Assembly (NCBI RefSeq): GCF_022133705.1
Contig: NZ_JAKNHJ010000012.1
Span: 1 to 64,000 of the forward strand
DNA: 64,000 nt
Origin: Varibaculum cambriense
GTDB lineage: Bacteria; Actinomycetota; Actinomycetes; Actinomycetales; Actinomycetaceae
Direction of reading: 5' to 3'
Shown here: positions 19,033 to 28,448 of the stretch, piece after piece
Layout of the letters: every line of letters starts with the position of its first letter
Position numbering within the stretch: the first letter of the stretch is position 1
Notes under the pieces: model-generated
Seen by the model: the letters and a program-made list of their open reading frames with translations, nothing else
Told to the model about the DNA's origin: nothing
Database searches by the model: none
Position numbers and translations under genes: made by a program

Positions 19033-19473
19033 TTAAAAATTATGTTCTGCCTCTGGAGGAATCTCATCAAAAGATTCCAGGATATCTTCTGGGTTATCTA
19101 AATCTTCGCTTTGCTTTTTCCGGGACTGCTTACTGATCGCTGCTTCTGAGCGGGCTAGCTGATCAGCCAGTTTGTCCGGAGCCTGTTCGTGACCTGGGTA
19201 GGGGGGCTCAAGCGAGTCTAGATGCGGGGAGTTTTCCAGCTCTAAGGACGCGGCAGTCTTATCCAGATTCTCTTGCCAACTTTGGCCACGCTGACGCAGT
19301 ACCTGGCAGTAAGAGACCCGCTTTGCCCCGCGTACCCGGTGTAGTAACCCGTCGAGGTCCCGATTTATCTGGTCATTTTCCCACCGGGATTTTTCAGCAA
19401 GGAGGGCGCGAGTATCAGCGAGCAGAGCTTCCAGCTCTTGATCGCTGGGCACCTGTCGCTCCCGATAGGTCAT
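19033..19473 (-). CDS. Hypothetical protein co-encoded with CsrA
   Basis: A 146-residue soluble protein I do not recognise. The N-terminal half is helical and charged (SDQELEALLADTRALLAEKS, likely coiled coil), the middle has an Arg-rich segment with one Cys (HRVRGAKRVSYCQVLRQRG), and the C-terminal 50 residues are strongly acidic and probably disordered (EDLDNPEDILESFDEIPPEA). There is no signal peptide or membrane helix. GGAGGAAG precedes the ATG. It is not visibly FliW or FlgN, the usual neighbours of csrA, yet its size, acidity and operon position make a CsrA partner an idea worth testing. Confidence 0.75.
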   Translation of the reverse strand: MTYRERQVPSDQELEALLADTRALLAEKSRWENDQINRDLDGLLHRVRGAKRVSYCQVLRQRGQSWQENLDKTAASLELENSPHLDSLEPPYPGHEQAPDKLADQLARSEAAISKQSRKKQSEDLDNPEDILESFDEIPPEAEHNF

Positions 19474-19552
19474 GGCGCTTCCTCCTGTTATTGATTCTTG
19501 CTTGTCATTGTAGATTAAGCCCGCCGGCTGTGGAGAAGAACTGGATTTAATG

Positions 19553-19564
19553 CTAGACGTCTAG
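19553..19564. repeat. 12-bp palindrome between divergent genes
   Basis: CTAGACGTCTAG is a perfect 12-bp palindrome in the gap between the divergent csrA operon and the small ORF at 19725. The rest of 19474-19724 shows no further gene or clear promoter. It could be an operator; there is no direct support. Confidence 0.3.
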
Positions 19565-19724
19565 GTTTACCGGGCACCCGGAACCCTCCGCTTTCTAGGG
19601 GGCGCTTTCCACCCCAGCCACCTACTATTATTGCCTGAAGTAGGACGCGACCCTAAACTTGAAGGCACTGGTAGCTTTATTTAAGAAGTTTACTTAACGA
19701 TTTGCCAAGAGAGTCGGGAGAAAA

Positions 19725-19799
19725 ATGTCGTCCCCAAATTATCCCTATCCGCCCAGTAATCTGCCGCAGACAAATCCGCGGCCACCACTAAGTCACTAA
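19725..19799 (+). CDS. Pro-rich small ORF (24 residues)
   Basis: ATG at 19725 opens a 24-residue frame beginning MSSPNYPYPPSNLPQTNPRP and ending at TAA (19797-19799). GGGAG lies four bases before the ATG, a credible ribosome binding site. The composition resembles the Pro/Tyr-rich cytoplasmic start of actinobacterial membrane proteins, so it may be the remnant of a decayed gene, or an upstream leader for the gene at 19817. It ends 17 bases before that gene. Confidence 0.4.
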   Translation: MSSPNYPYPPSNLPQTNPRPPLSH

Positions 19800-19816
19800 G
19801 GTATTGAAAGGGGTCT

Positions 19817-21004
19817 ATGCTCCCATACTTCGCAGTCAACTTACCTATTCAGCCCCTAATGGAGCATTCCTTTATGGCGCTGGTAGGTGCGGCCGCCCTG
19901 ATCGTGGTGGCCACGCTGCTAGTGGTATGGACCGTGGTTTTTTACCAAAGTGCCTCCCGCTCCCCCATCCTGACTTTTAGTGCGCGTCGCCACGAGAATT
20001 TATACCGCCTACTGGCTGCTTACCGTCAGCGGCTGGCTTCCCTAGGAGCCGATCCCCGATACGCGGCTTTAGATAATAGTGCTCGCCGAGTCGTCCTCCG
20101 CAAAATCTTAAGAAATCTAAGCGAACAGTATTACCGCACCGCCGGTTGGGGTAACTATCACCCGCAACAGCTGGTAGCCACTGACTGGCCAGAACTGGCT
20201 ACCCTGATTTCGACGCTGTCTCATCCCGACCAATTCCCCGGACAAACTCCCAGGGGAGGACGCGCCCCGGTTCCTGCCGGCGCCGCTGCCTTAAGTACCG
20301 CTATTTCTCAGATTGATTATCGCAACTGGCTGCACGCCCAAGCGTTAAAAACTCGTCAGGATCTGGTGATCAAGCCTCCTCGCAGATCCCGATTTTGGAT
20401 AGTGCCCGTAACTATATCCGTGCTCTGCCTGCTGGTTGTCTCGGGGCTGCAAACCCACAGTTGGGCACTAGAACAACAGGCAGTCCGAGCAGACCGACAG
20501 GGAGATACTTCCGGGGCTCAGCAGCTACGTCTTCGCCAATCCGACTCCCTTCTACTAGCCGATAGATGGCTGGTGAACTATAACCTGGGAACCACCTATC
20601 TAAACGCCGGCGACCTGCAAAATGCCCATAAATATTTATCTCGCGCTAGCAAGAAAATGCCGTTCATCCTGGAAACCAAGATGACTGAACCCCAGGCAGT
20701 ACTGGCTGGTTGCCAGGTGAACTACAACCTAGCTTTAGTGACGATAAAAACCAGTGAGGAAGTAGAAACCACCGATGTTTTAACCCAAGCTTCTCGCCTA
20801 CTGGTTTACTGTGATCAAAAAGCTTTAAAAACTCGCCAAAAATACTGGAACCTGGAGGGAGAAACTGCCACTACTAGTAGGGTATCTGCCAGTTTGAAGC
20901 GGGTAGCAAAAGATAGTGATTCCCTGCTAGCGCAGATCAAAAAACAAGGTGGCAGCGATTTTGGAATCCCAGAAGCTTCCTGGTTGGAAGATTTTGGTTA
21001 CTAA
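19817..21004 (+). CDS. Two-helix membrane protein with TPR-like region (MoxR-locus type)
   Basis: A 395-residue membrane protein. Helix 1 (ALVGAAALIVVATLLVVWTV) lies near residues 20-43 and helix 2 (FWIVPVTISVLCLLVVSGL) near 192-212. The stretch between contains LYRLLAAYRQRLASLGADPR and WPELATLISTLSHPDQF, resembling the DUF4381-like components found beside MoxR ATPase, DUF58 and VWA genes. The extracytoplasmic part has a TPR-like segment (NYNLGTTYLNAGDLQNAHKY). No moxR, DUF58 or VWA gene is nearby, so it is an orphan. AAAGGGG precedes the ATG. The family assignment is by resemblance only. Confidence 0.65.
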   Translation: MLPYFAVNLPIQPLMEHSFMALVGAAALIVVATLLVVWTVVFYQSASRSPILTFSARRHENLYRLLAAYRQRLASLGADPRYAALDNSARRVVLRKILRNLSEQYYRTAGWGNYHPQQLVATDWPELATLISTLSHPDQFPGQTPRGGRAPVPAGAAALSTAISQIDYRNWLHAQALKTRQDLVIKPPRRSRFWIVPVTISVLCLLVVSGLQTHSWALEQQAVRADRQGDTSGAQQLRLRQSDSLLLADRWLVNYNLGTTYLNAGDLQNAHKYLSRASKKMPFILETKMTEPQAVLAGCQVNYNLALVTIKTSEEVETTDVLTQASRLLVYCDQKALKTRQKYWNLEGETATTSRVSASLKRVAKDSDSLLAQIKKQGGSDFGIPEASWLEDFGY

Positions 21005-21199
21005 AACCCGGGATATACCTGCATTTTACGAAGCTAGAGGCGCTTTTCCAGCCGCGGGCAGTTCTTTCCCCAATTAGCAAAGCAATAGTTACCCAGAAGA
21101 CAGTATGCAACTGCCAGTACCGGACATTATCGGCTCCCGATTTAAAATCCTTTGCCGATTTGGCTGAACTTTATCCCCAGAACCCTCACAATTGAAACT

Positions 21200-23761
21200 A
21201 TGAACCGGATGAAGCGCTTTTGGTGGGGAAAACACCCCGGCTTCATCGTGACCATCTGGCTGGTAACCGTAACGCTCGCGGTCGTTGCCGTATTTTCGGG
21301 TTTTGGGGGAAAACCGCTATTCGAGAGGCTCATTACCCCCCAGCCGGCCAGCCCCGCTTCGGAATCAGCCGTGGGTAAGCGGCTGTATGAGCAAGCCCAC
21401 GGCGATACCTATCCGGTAACGGCAGTAGTTGAAATACCGGATTTAGAAAAACATGCTGATCAGATCGCAAAAATGCTCCGCCCGCTACACGCGGATCTGT
21501 TAAAGGTACCAAAGGTAACACAGATTGCCGATCCCTTTATAGCCTTCGACCCCCAGCTACCCGCCGGGAAAAAAGCCCAAGAAAAAATCGATCAAGCCTT
21601 AATGCAGGCTTTAGCACAAGGCAGAACCCAGGCAGAGGAGATCGCAAGAGCCAAGGGCGCCAGCGGACAGCAACTAGAAAAAGCTAGAGCGCGCGCCGAA
21701 AGGGAAGTTAAAAAAGCTTTCACCAGTCAGTTACCCCCGGCTTGGGAAACTATCCAGTCCAGTGAACTCCAGCAGATGATTGCTAAGGACGGGAAAACTT
21801 TCCTGATCAACGTGCAGTTAACTGCCAATGGCTATGACCAAGTGGATCCGGATACCCGGGATCAGGTAGCCCGGATTTTAGAAGAACTACCCGACTATTT
21901 TTCCGGTTCTAACGTTACTGCCAGCGTTAATGTAGTTGATAACATCGGTTTGCAAAATGCTGCCAATGGGCAAGTGAAAGCCGATATGCTCCGCGGGGAA
22001 GGAATTTCGATTCCGATTTCTCTGCTCATTATGACCATCGTTTTCGGGGGAATGTTAGCTGCCTTGCTGCCCCTAATCGGAGCCGGGGCTGCCATTGGGA
22101 TCACCTTAATGCTGATCCTGGCACTGACCTATCTGATCACCGTGGAATCATTCGTAGTCAATATTGTTTCTTTCCTCGGCCTGGGGTTATCGATTGACTA
22201 CGGGTTACTAATCGTTTCTCGATATCGACATGAACTGCATAAACGCGGTCTTTATGGCCAGGAAGATACCTTTATTTTTTACCCACGTTTCCTGCAGTTA
22301 TTGGTTGGATCGCGCCGGGCAGGAGATAGGAAAACCTCTATTGCTACTCGCAAAGATTACCGTACCCAACTCCTTAATGCCCGCAAGCCCTATCTGGAAG
22401 CTCTAGATAAAACTATGGACACTGCCGGAGCCACGGTTTTCTTTTCGGCTCTAATTGTTTCCCTCGCGATCTTGGGGCTATGTATCTTCCCGCTACCATT
22501 ACTGCGACTAATGGGTATCGGCGGAGTAGCTGTAACCATGTTGGCAATGATTTCTAATATGACGTTTTTGCCTGCCCTGATGATGCTGTTCGGACCGAGC
22601 CTGGCTTCTCCCTCCAAGTTTTCCCACTGGATGAACTGGGTGCGCCGCCATTTACTGCGCCGTTCCCGCGAGCGCAGCGAAGACGATCCTTCCCCAGTTT
22701 TTCGCTCCGTATCAACTTTTGTTACCCGCCGTCCCTGGCCAGTGCTGATAGTAGTGACCCTGGTGTTAGTGGTAATGTCCCTTCCCCTCTACCAGATGAA
22801 AATGCGCTCCTCCGCGGTGGAATCTATGCCCCGGTCAATCCCGCAAATCGGAGCCTTATGGGATATGTGGGAGCGTTTCCCCGACTCGGCTAACCCGCAA
22901 ATCCGTCTGGTAGCTAAAACCACCCCGCAACAGTTGCAGACTTGGGCAGAAGAAAAAGTACAACCACTATCCCACGTGAAACGAATCCGCCCCGCCGAAG
23001 ACCTGAAAATTGACGGCAAACAATACGCTTCCCTCGATGTTTACACTAAAGAAAAAGACGCTTTCGCCGCGCAGGTAAAGGAAGAAATGCAAGAGGTACG
23101 CCAGTTACCTGCCCCCTTTAAAATTTGGGTGACCGGGGAAGCTGCCCTGCAAACCGATTTCCAAGACGCTCTCTACGAATATGCTCCCTACGTTTTTCTG
23201 GCAGTCGCCCTAACTACCTATTTAATGCTGTTCCTGATGACCGGGGCGCTGCTGCTACCGCTACAAGCCCTGGTACTAAATATGGTGTCTTTAATGTCTT
23301 CCCTCGGGGTGGCGGTATGGGTATTCCAATATGGTCATGGACAAAAACTGCTAGGTTTCACTTCTCTAGGCGCGGTGGAATCTTATGTAGTAGCGATCGT
23401 GTTCTGCTTCGGTTTTGGCTTATCAATGGATTATGAAATGTTCCTAGTATCCAGGGTGAAAGAAATCTGGGATGAAACCGCAGATAATAAACGGGCAGTG
23501 CGGGAAGGACTTACCCATTCGGCCTCCACGATTACTTCTGCAGCATTAATTTTGTTAGTGGTATTCCTCGGCTTTACCACCGGAGGTATCCAAGCGATCA
23601 AACAGATCGGATTTACCTTAGCGGTGGCGGTGGCGCTTGACGCTACTTTAGTGCGCATGGGACTTGTACCCGCCATTATGGCGATCTGCGGGAAAGCTAA
23701 CTGGTGGGCTCCCAAATGGCTGCGCTCCGTCCACTCGCGGCTGCCTCTTCCCGGGCACTAA
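21200..23761 (+). CDS. MmpL-family RND transporter
   Basis: An 853-residue transporter of the MMPL branch of the RND superfamily, likely exporting lipids or hydrophobic compounds using the proton gradient. Two halves each have one helix, a periplasmic loop and a five-helix bundle. The proton-relay motifs are FLGLGLSIDYGLLIVSRYRH in half one and GFGLSMDYEMFLVSRVKE in half two. I prefer ATG at 21200; the frame extends to a TTG at 21152, and neither has a Shine-Dalgarno. The cytoplasmic loop after the first bundle is Arg-rich. It converges on dnaB. Confidence 0.9.
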   Translation: MNRMKRFWWGKHPGFIVTIWLVTVTLAVVAVFSGFGGKPLFERLITPQPASPASESAVGKRLYEQAHGDTYPVTAVVEIPDLEKHADQIAKMLRPLHADLLKVPKVTQIADPFIAFDPQLPAGKKAQEKIDQALMQALAQGRTQAEEIARAKGASGQQLEKARARAEREVKKAFTSQLPPAWETIQSSELQQMIAKDGKTFLINVQLTANGYDQVDPDTRDQVARILEELPDYFSGSNVTASVNVVDNIGLQNAANGQVKADMLRGEGISIPISLLIMTIVFGGMLAALLPLIGAGAAIGITLMLILALTYLITVESFVVNIVSFLGLGLSIDYGLLIVSRYRHELHKRGLYGQEDTFIFYPRFLQLLVGSRRAGDRKTSIATRKDYRTQLLNARKPYLEALDKTMDTAGATVFFSALIVSLAILGLCIFPLPLLRLMGIGGVAVTMLAMISNMTFLPALMMLFGPSLASPSKFSHWMNWVRRHLLRRSRERSEDDPSPVFRSVSTFVTRRPWPVLIVVTLVLVVMSLPLYQMKMRSSAVESMPRSIPQIGALWDMWERFPDSANPQIRLVAKTTPQQLQTWAEEKVQPLSHVKRIRPAEDLKIDGKQYASLDVYTKEKDAFAAQVKEEMQEVRQLPAPFKIWVTGEAALQTDFQDALYEYAPYVFLAVALTTYLMLFLMTGALLLPLQALVLNMVSLMSSLGVAVWVFQYGHGQKLLGFTSLGAVESYVVAIVFCFGFGLSMDYEMFLVSRVKEIWDETADNKRAVREGLTHSASTITSAALILLVVFLGFTTGGIQAIKQIGFTLAVAVALDATLVRMGLVPAIMAICGKANWWAPKWLRSVHSRLPLPGH

Positions 23762-23800
23762 TAAGATTCGAGGACGAACAAGCGAAGCCCCCAGAAACCT

Positions 23801-25126
23801 TTACTCGCGGGCGGGATTACCGAACTTTGACAACCGTCCGAGGAAGGTTAGAGGAATGGTTGCGGTCGGACCGTTACGGTGTTTCGCAACAATCACATCT
23901 GCCTCTCCGGGACGGTCTTCCTGATTGTAAACTTCGGGGCGATTTAGCAGCATCACCACATCCGCATCCTGTTCCAAAGAACCAGATTCTCGCAGGTCAG
24001 CAAGCATTGGTTTATGTTCGATTCGCTGTTCTGGTCCGCGGTTTAGCTGGGCGACTGCCACCACTGGGATTTCAAGTTCTTTAGCTAGTAGTTTTAGCGA
24101 GCGAGAAAACTCGGCTACTTCCTGTTGCCGCGACTCTACCCGCTTGCCGGAACTCATCAGCTGTAGGTAGTCCACCACTACTAGTTTTAAATCATTTTGT
24201 TGCTTGAGGCGGCGACATTTTGAACGGATCTCCGGCATGGTCATATTGGGAGAATCATCGATATATAGCGGAGCCTGGGAACAGCGAGACAGTACCTGCG
24301 CTATTTTTGTCCAATCCGCGTCCTCTAAATCTCCCGAGCTGAGCCGAGACATTGACACCCCTGATTCGGCGGAAATCATGCGCCGGGAAATCTCAGTCCC
24401 GTCCATTTCTAGACTGAAAATAACGGAAGTCATTTCGTTATGAATAGCGGCGTTTCTACAAAAATCCAGTGCCAAGGTAGATTTACCCATTGCCGGACGA
24501 GCGGCCACAATCACCAACTGCCCGGGGTGCAAGCCATGGGTAAGGTTATCTAATTGATAAAAACCGGTAGGAACCCCCGAAGACATGCCCCCATTTTTTT
24601 GTAGTTCTTGCAGTTCAGTTACGGTTTCATCTAAAAATTCGGTGATCGGGCGGTAGTCTTCGCTATCTCCGCGTTCACTGACTGCATAGATTTCACTTTG
24701 TGCCTGGTTTATCAGCTCATCTACGTCACCGCCATCGTCAGCGTAACCTAGTTGCACCACCCGGGTGCCCGCCTGCACCAGGGAACGCAGCTGCGCCCTC
24801 TCCCGCACGATCCGGGCATAATATCCCGCGTTTGCGGCGGTAGGAACCCCGGAGATTAGTTGATGTAAATAGGGGGCGCCCCCGATTCTCTCCAAGTCAC
24901 CGCGGCGCTTTAATTGCCCAGCTACGGTCACCGCATCTACCGGTTCCCCGCGACCAAATAGATCCAAGATTACTTCGTGGATAGTCTGATGCACCGGACG
25001 ATAGTAGTCTTCTCCCCTGATCGTCATGGTGACATCGGCAATCGCATCTTTGGAGAGCATCATCGCTCCCAATACGGATTGTTCTGCGGCAATATCTTGC
25101 GGAGGTGTCCGATCAAAATCTGCCAT
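23801..25126 (-). CDS. dnaB: Replicative DNA helicase DnaB
   Basis: A 441-residue hexameric helicase that unwinds DNA ahead of the replisome. The N-terminal DnaB domain begins RTPPQDIAAEQSVLGAMMLS; the RecA-like domain has Walker A ARPAMGKSTLALDF near residue 211 and Walker B LKLVVVDYLQLMSS, ending with the Arg finger region VAKHRNGPT. No intein interrupts it, unlike several mycobacteria. The start at 25126 is set by AGGAGGT just upstream; an in-frame ATG-less extension to 25171 is ignored. It lies downstream of rplI in the conserved rpsF-ssb-rpsR-rplI-dnaB order, but the plus-strand MATE gene separates them here. Confidence 0.96.
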   Translation of the reverse strand: MADFDRTPPQDIAAEQSVLGAMMLSKDAIADVTMTIRGEDYYRPVHQTIHEVILDLFGRGEPVDAVTVAGQLKRRGDLERIGGAPYLHQLISGVPTAANAGYYARIVRERAQLRSLVQAGTRVVQLGYADDGGDVDELINQAQSEIYAVSERGDSEDYRPITEFLDETVTELQELQKNGGMSSGVPTGFYQLDNLTHGLHPGQLVIVAARPAMGKSTLALDFCRNAAIHNEMTSVIFSLEMDGTEISRRMISAESGVSMSRLSSGDLEDADWTKIAQVLSRCSQAPLYIDDSPNMTMPEIRSKCRRLKQQNDLKLVVVDYLQLMSSGKRVESRQQEVAEFSRSLKLLAKELEIPVVAVAQLNRGPEQRIEHKPMLADLRESGSLEQDADVVMLLNRPEVYNQEDRPGEADVIVAKHRNGPTATIPLTFLGRLSKFGNPARE

Positions 25127-25322
25127 CGCTACCTCCTGGAAAGAACTACAAACTCTTTGATTGTGCCACATCCCGCAGGTATAACCAGAAAAGCCCCTGT
25201 TGAAAACTCGTAAAATTTGGTGCAGACAGTGTTAATTACCTGTGGAAATATCGGGGAATATGTGGGTAGTGTGTAACCCCAAGTTTATAAACCCGTTACA
25301 AACTGGGAAACTACTAACAGAG

Positions 25323-25331
25323 TTATTCACA
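25323..25331 (+). promoter_or_regulatory. Single DnaA-box-like site upstream of dnaB
   Basis: TTATTCACA fits the relaxed DnaA box TTATNCACA. It lies in the divergent gap between dnaB and the MATE gene. A lone box may link dnaB expression to DnaA, or be chance. Confidence 0.3.
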
Positions 25332-25360
25332 GATTGTGTATAGAAAATAGAGGAAGATTC

Positions 25361-26674
25361 GTGGAAAAGCCTAAGAAAACCAGTCTTAACCGCCAGGTTT
25401 TGGCTTTGGCTTTACCTGCCCTCGGATCCTTAATCGCCGAGCCGCTGTTAAGGATGGCTGACTCCATCCTGGTCGGGCATGTAGGAACCCCAGATTTGGC
25501 AGGATTAGCTATCGGTTCGACGGTACTTACCCTGGTAGTGGGAATCTGTGTATTCCTCGCCTACACCACGACTGCGGTGACCGGCAGAGCCATTGGGGCA
25601 GGTAAACGCGCTGAAGGTCTGCGTTTAGGTATTCAGGGAATGTGGTTGGGGGCGCTGTTGGGTGGCGCCTTGGCAATAGTCTTGATTGTTTTTGCCCCGC
25701 AAATCATTGGCCTTTTCGAAGCTGAGACGCAAGTTGCGGATTTGGCACGTCGCTACTTAATAGTCTCGGCTCCCGGACTTGTCGCCATGCTGTCTGTATT
25801 AGCTGCTAACGGGGTTTTGAGGGGCTTATTAGATACTCGCACTCCTCTTTTGGTAACTACCAGCGCAGCTATTCTTAACGTACCGGTTTCCGCATTCTTA
25901 ATTTTCGGCTGCTCTCTCGGGGTGGCGGGGGCGGGCGCTGGCACCGCTATTTGCCAGTTCTTCATGGCTATTTGGCTGTGGATAGTGGTAGTTAAGAAAC
26001 TTCGAGCGGAACGAGTATCGGCTCGCCCTGATATACAACTAATTTTTCATTCCGGTATGCACGGATTACCTTTAGTTCTCCGTTCGCTTTTTCTACAGGC
26101 GGCTATCGTAGTCACGACTTGGCAGGCGGCCCGCCTGGGGGCAGCAACTTTGGCGGGCTATCAGATTCTAAAAACTCTGTGGACCCTAGCGGCATTCGGG
26201 CTAGACGCATTAGCGATCGCAGCTCAGGCTCTCCTCGCCAACGCTCTCGGTGAGGGCGAGGAGCGAAAAATACGGGTGCTAATCGCCCAGTTAAACCGCT
26301 GGGCACTGGGTTTTGGCACCCTGATTGGTCTAGTATTTGCAGCTACCTCTAGCTTTTCGCCACACCTTTTTACGGCAGATCCTGAGCTATTATCCGTTTG
26401 TGTCCCCGCCATCATCGTGGTCGGTCTTATGCAACCACTGGCAGCCTTAACCTACATTTACGACGGTTACTTGATCGGCGCTGATGATACTAAATACCTG
26501 GCAAAAGCGATGGCCATAGTGTTTGCTATCTATCTACCGGCAATTTTACTAGCTGGCCTCCTCCCTGAAGGAGCCTGGGGTTTAGCTGGTTTATGGGCTA
26601 TCTACGGATTGGTTTTTATTGGCGGGAGGGCGGCCTCGCTGTGGCTGCGTATCCGCACCGACGCTTGGCTCTAG
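25361..26674 (+). CDS. MATE-family efflux transporter
   Basis: A 437-residue transporter with about twelve membrane helices, probably expelling drugs or other cations by proton or sodium antiport. The family pattern is visible at the start (LALPALGSLIAEPLLRMADS, VGHVGTPDLAGLAIG) and again in the second half (GFGLDALAIAAQALLANALG type repeat). I place the start at GTG 25361 with AGAGGAAG upstream; the frame also continues to a TTG at 25334. It is inserted between dnaB and rplI on the opposite strand. A strong bidirectional terminator follows. Confidence 0.9.
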   Translation: MEKPKKTSLNRQVLALALPALGSLIAEPLLRMADSILVGHVGTPDLAGLAIGSTVLTLVVGICVFLAYTTTAVTGRAIGAGKRAEGLRLGIQGMWLGALLGGALAIVLIVFAPQIIGLFEAETQVADLARRYLIVSAPGLVAMLSVLAANGVLRGLLDTRTPLLVTTSAAILNVPVSAFLIFGCSLGVAGAGAGTAICQFFMAIWLWIVVVKKLRAERVSARPDIQLIFHSGMHGLPLVLRSLFLQAAIVVTTWQAARLGAATLAGYQILKTLWTLAAFGLDALAIAAQALLANALGEGEERKIRVLIAQLNRWALGFGTLIGLVFAATSSFSPHLFTADPELLSVCVPAIIVVGLMQPLAALTYIYDGYLIGADDTKYLAKAMAIVFAIYLPAILLAGLLPEGAWGLAGLWAIYGLVFIGGRAASLWLRIRTDAWL

Positions 26675-26728
26675 CTACTATGAATTGAGCCGGTTACTGC
26701 TGGTAGAACCCTAGTTCATCTACAGATA

Positions 26729-26770
26729 AAAGTAGGGTGAGCAAGATTAACCTCTTGCTCACCCTACTTT
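26729..26770. terminator. Bidirectional terminator between MATE gene and rplI
   Basis: A perfect 18-bp stem: 26729-26746 (AAAGTAGGGTGAGCAAGA) pairs with 26753-26770 around TTAACC. The A-rich 5' and T-rich 3' flanks give a T-tract in both directions, as expected between convergent genes. Confidence 0.9.
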
Positions 26771-26803
26771 TTATTAGCTAAGTGCTGCCAGGTAAGAACT
26801 TAC

Positions 26804-27265
26804 CTACTTGCCGCCCTCAACGTTTACAAACAGTTTGGCGCTAATATCTTCATGCAAATTGATTTGAATCTGATATTTTCCGACCGCTTTGATCGGCTTT
26901 TCAATAATAACTTTGCGCCGGTCTACGGTCTGCCCGATCTGTTCTTTAACCGCTGCCACCACATCCTGAGTGGATACTGCTCCAAAGAGGCGACCGGAAT
27001 GTCCGGCCCGCTTGGAAACTACCACGGTATTGTGGGCTTCAATAGCATCGCGTACTGCCCGGGCGTCCTCTACGTTAGAGATTTCCCGACGGCGGCGCGC
27101 GCGAATCATTTCATCGATCTGCTTTTGGGCGCCCTTAGTCCAAGGGTGCGCCATTTTCCGCGGTACCAGGTAGTTGCGGGCATATCCGCGAGCTACGGTT
27201 ACTACGTCCCCGGAGGAACCCAGCCCCGGTACATCCATATTCAAAATAATTTTGGCTGTTGCCAT
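26804..27265 (-). CDS. rplI: Ribosomal protein bL9
   Basis: A 153-residue large-subunit protein. The N-terminal RNA-binding domain shows the signature GSSGDVVTVARGYARNYLVP, a long central helix follows (KGAQKQIDEMIRARRRREIS), and the C-terminal domain ends with INLHEDISAKLFVNVEG. The length is typical. It is last in rpsF-ssb-rpsR-rplI, 15 bases after rpsR. Confidence 0.97.
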   Translation of the reverse strand: MATAKIILNMDVPGLGSSGDVVTVARGYARNYLVPRKMAHPWTKGAQKQIDEMIRARRRREISNVEDARAVRDAIEAHNTVVVSKRAGHSGRLFGAVSTQDVVAAVKEQIGQTVDRRKVIIEKPIKAVGKYQIQINLHEDISAKLFVNVEGGK

Positions 27266-27280
27266 GACTAAACCCTCCTA

Positions 27281-27523
27281 TCAGCGACCAGAACTAGTGT
27301 AGGGAAGCAACGCCATTTCGCGGGCATTCTTAACTGCCTTAGCGATAGCGCGCTGCTGCTGAACGCTAACTCCGGTAACCCGGCGCGAACGAATCTTTCC
27401 GCGATCGGAAATAAACTTCCGCAAGAACGGGGTATCTTTATAGTCGATTTTTTCAACCGGCATATTACGTAGCGGGTTAGCCTTTTTCTTAATTGGCTTC
27501 GCGCGAAGAACTTTCTTCGCCAT
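27281..27523 (-). CDS. rpsR: Ribosomal protein bS18
   Basis: An 80-residue small-subunit protein that pairs with bS6. The signature [19 protein letters not shown] and the late [20 protein letters not shown] are present. It has no cysteine, so it is the zinc-independent form; actinobacteria often carry a second, zinc-binding copy elsewhere, not seen here. It lies between ssb and rplI. Confidence 0.97.
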   Translation of the reverse strand: MAKKVLRAKPIKKKANPLRNMPVEKIDYKDTPFLRKFISDRGKIRSRRVTGVSVQQQRAIAKAVKNAREMALLPYTSSGR

Positions 27524-27567
27524 ATTTACTCCTTAATGGTGTGACCCTAAGGTCTTATCCTGAAACT

Positions 27568-28143
27568 TTAGAACGGCGGTTCATTGTCCTCGCCGTTATC
27601 GCTGGTGGCAGGAGCAGCCCAGGGATTGTCATCCCCCGCCGGCTGCGCGGCCGCCATAGAACCTGTTCCCAAGTTCTGGGCAGCGCCTCCGTTAAATCCC
27701 CCACCTTGATTGAAATTGCCGGCTGGAGCACCTGCGCCAAAGCCGCCCTGTCCTCCCTGATTAAATCCGCCTGCACCTGAGCGCGGAATCCGGGTAACTT
27801 GGGCTTGCGCATAACGCAAGGAAGGACCGATTTCGTCGACTTGAATCTCTATTGAGGAACGATTCTGTCCATCCCGTTCCCAATTACGTTGCTGCAAGCG
27901 ACCGTGAACAATCACTCGCATGCCTTTGGTTAAAGATTCAGCGATATTTTCGGCCATTTCCCGCCACGCTGAACAACGCAGAAACATGGCAGTGCCATCT
28001 TCCCACTGTCCGGAGGCGCGATTATAGGTTCTGGGAGTGGAGGCCACGGTAAACGAAGCCACTGGCACCGATTGCGCGGTATAGCGCAGCTCGGGATCTG
28101 CAGTCAGATTCCCAATAACCGTTATCTGGGTTTCTCCAGCCAT
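27568..28143 (-). CDS. ssb: Single-stranded DNA-binding protein
   Basis: A 191-residue SSB. The OB fold covers about residues 1-110 ([39 protein letters not shown]). A Gly/Asn/Gln-rich disordered linker follows, and the acidic tip is [10 protein letters not shown], a variant of the usual DDDIPF partner-binding tail. It binds exposed single strands during replication and repair and recruits other proteins. It sits 20 bases after rpsF, the usual arrangement. Confidence 0.97.
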   Translation of the reverse strand: MAGETQITVIGNLTADPELRYTAQSVPVASFTVASTPRTYNRASGQWEDGTAMFLRCSAWREMAENIAESLTKGMRVIVHGRLQQRNWERDGQNRSSIEIQVDEIGPSLRYAQAQVTRIPRSGAGGFNQGGQGGFGAGAPAGNFNQGGGFNGGAAQNLGTGSMAAAQPAGDDNPWAAPATSDNGEDNEPPF

Positions 28144-28163
28144 CTTTGTTCCTCTCCGCGAAC

Positions 28164-28448
28164 TTAATCGCGCCGCAACAACTTAGTGCGCAAAACAGAT
28201 TCGTTTAGCGACAGCTGCCGGGTTAGCTCCTCAGCAATCTGCGGGGCAGTGGTCATTTCGATGACCGCATAGATCCCTTCAGAGTATTTTTCAATCGGAT
28301 ATGCCAGGCGACGTTTGCCCCAAATATCGGTCGCGTCTACGCTTCCCCCATTAGCAGAAACCACATTTAGCAGTTTCTCCAATGCCGGGGCTACGGTGCG
28401 TTCGTCGATTTCGGGATTCAGGATCACCATCATCTCATATTTACGCAT
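28164..28448 (-). CDS. rpsF: Ribosomal protein bS6
   Basis: A 94-residue bS6 protein with [19 protein letters not shown] at the start, [20 protein letters not shown] in the middle and a short C-terminus. It binds bS18 on the platform of the small subunit. AAAGGAGGTGGG precedes the ATG. It is first of the four-gene operon rpsF-ssb-rpsR-rplI. Confidence 0.97.
   Translation of the reverse strand: MRKYEMMVILNPEIDERTVAPALEKLLNVVSANGGSVDATDIWGKRRLAYPIEKYSEGIYAVIEMTTAPQIAEELTRQLSLNESVLRTKLLRRD

Noticed and set aside
22968-22983. parS-like TATCCCACGTGAAACG
   Set aside because: Four mismatches to the 16-bp consensus and it lies inside the mmpL coding sequence; the half-site match is likely chance.
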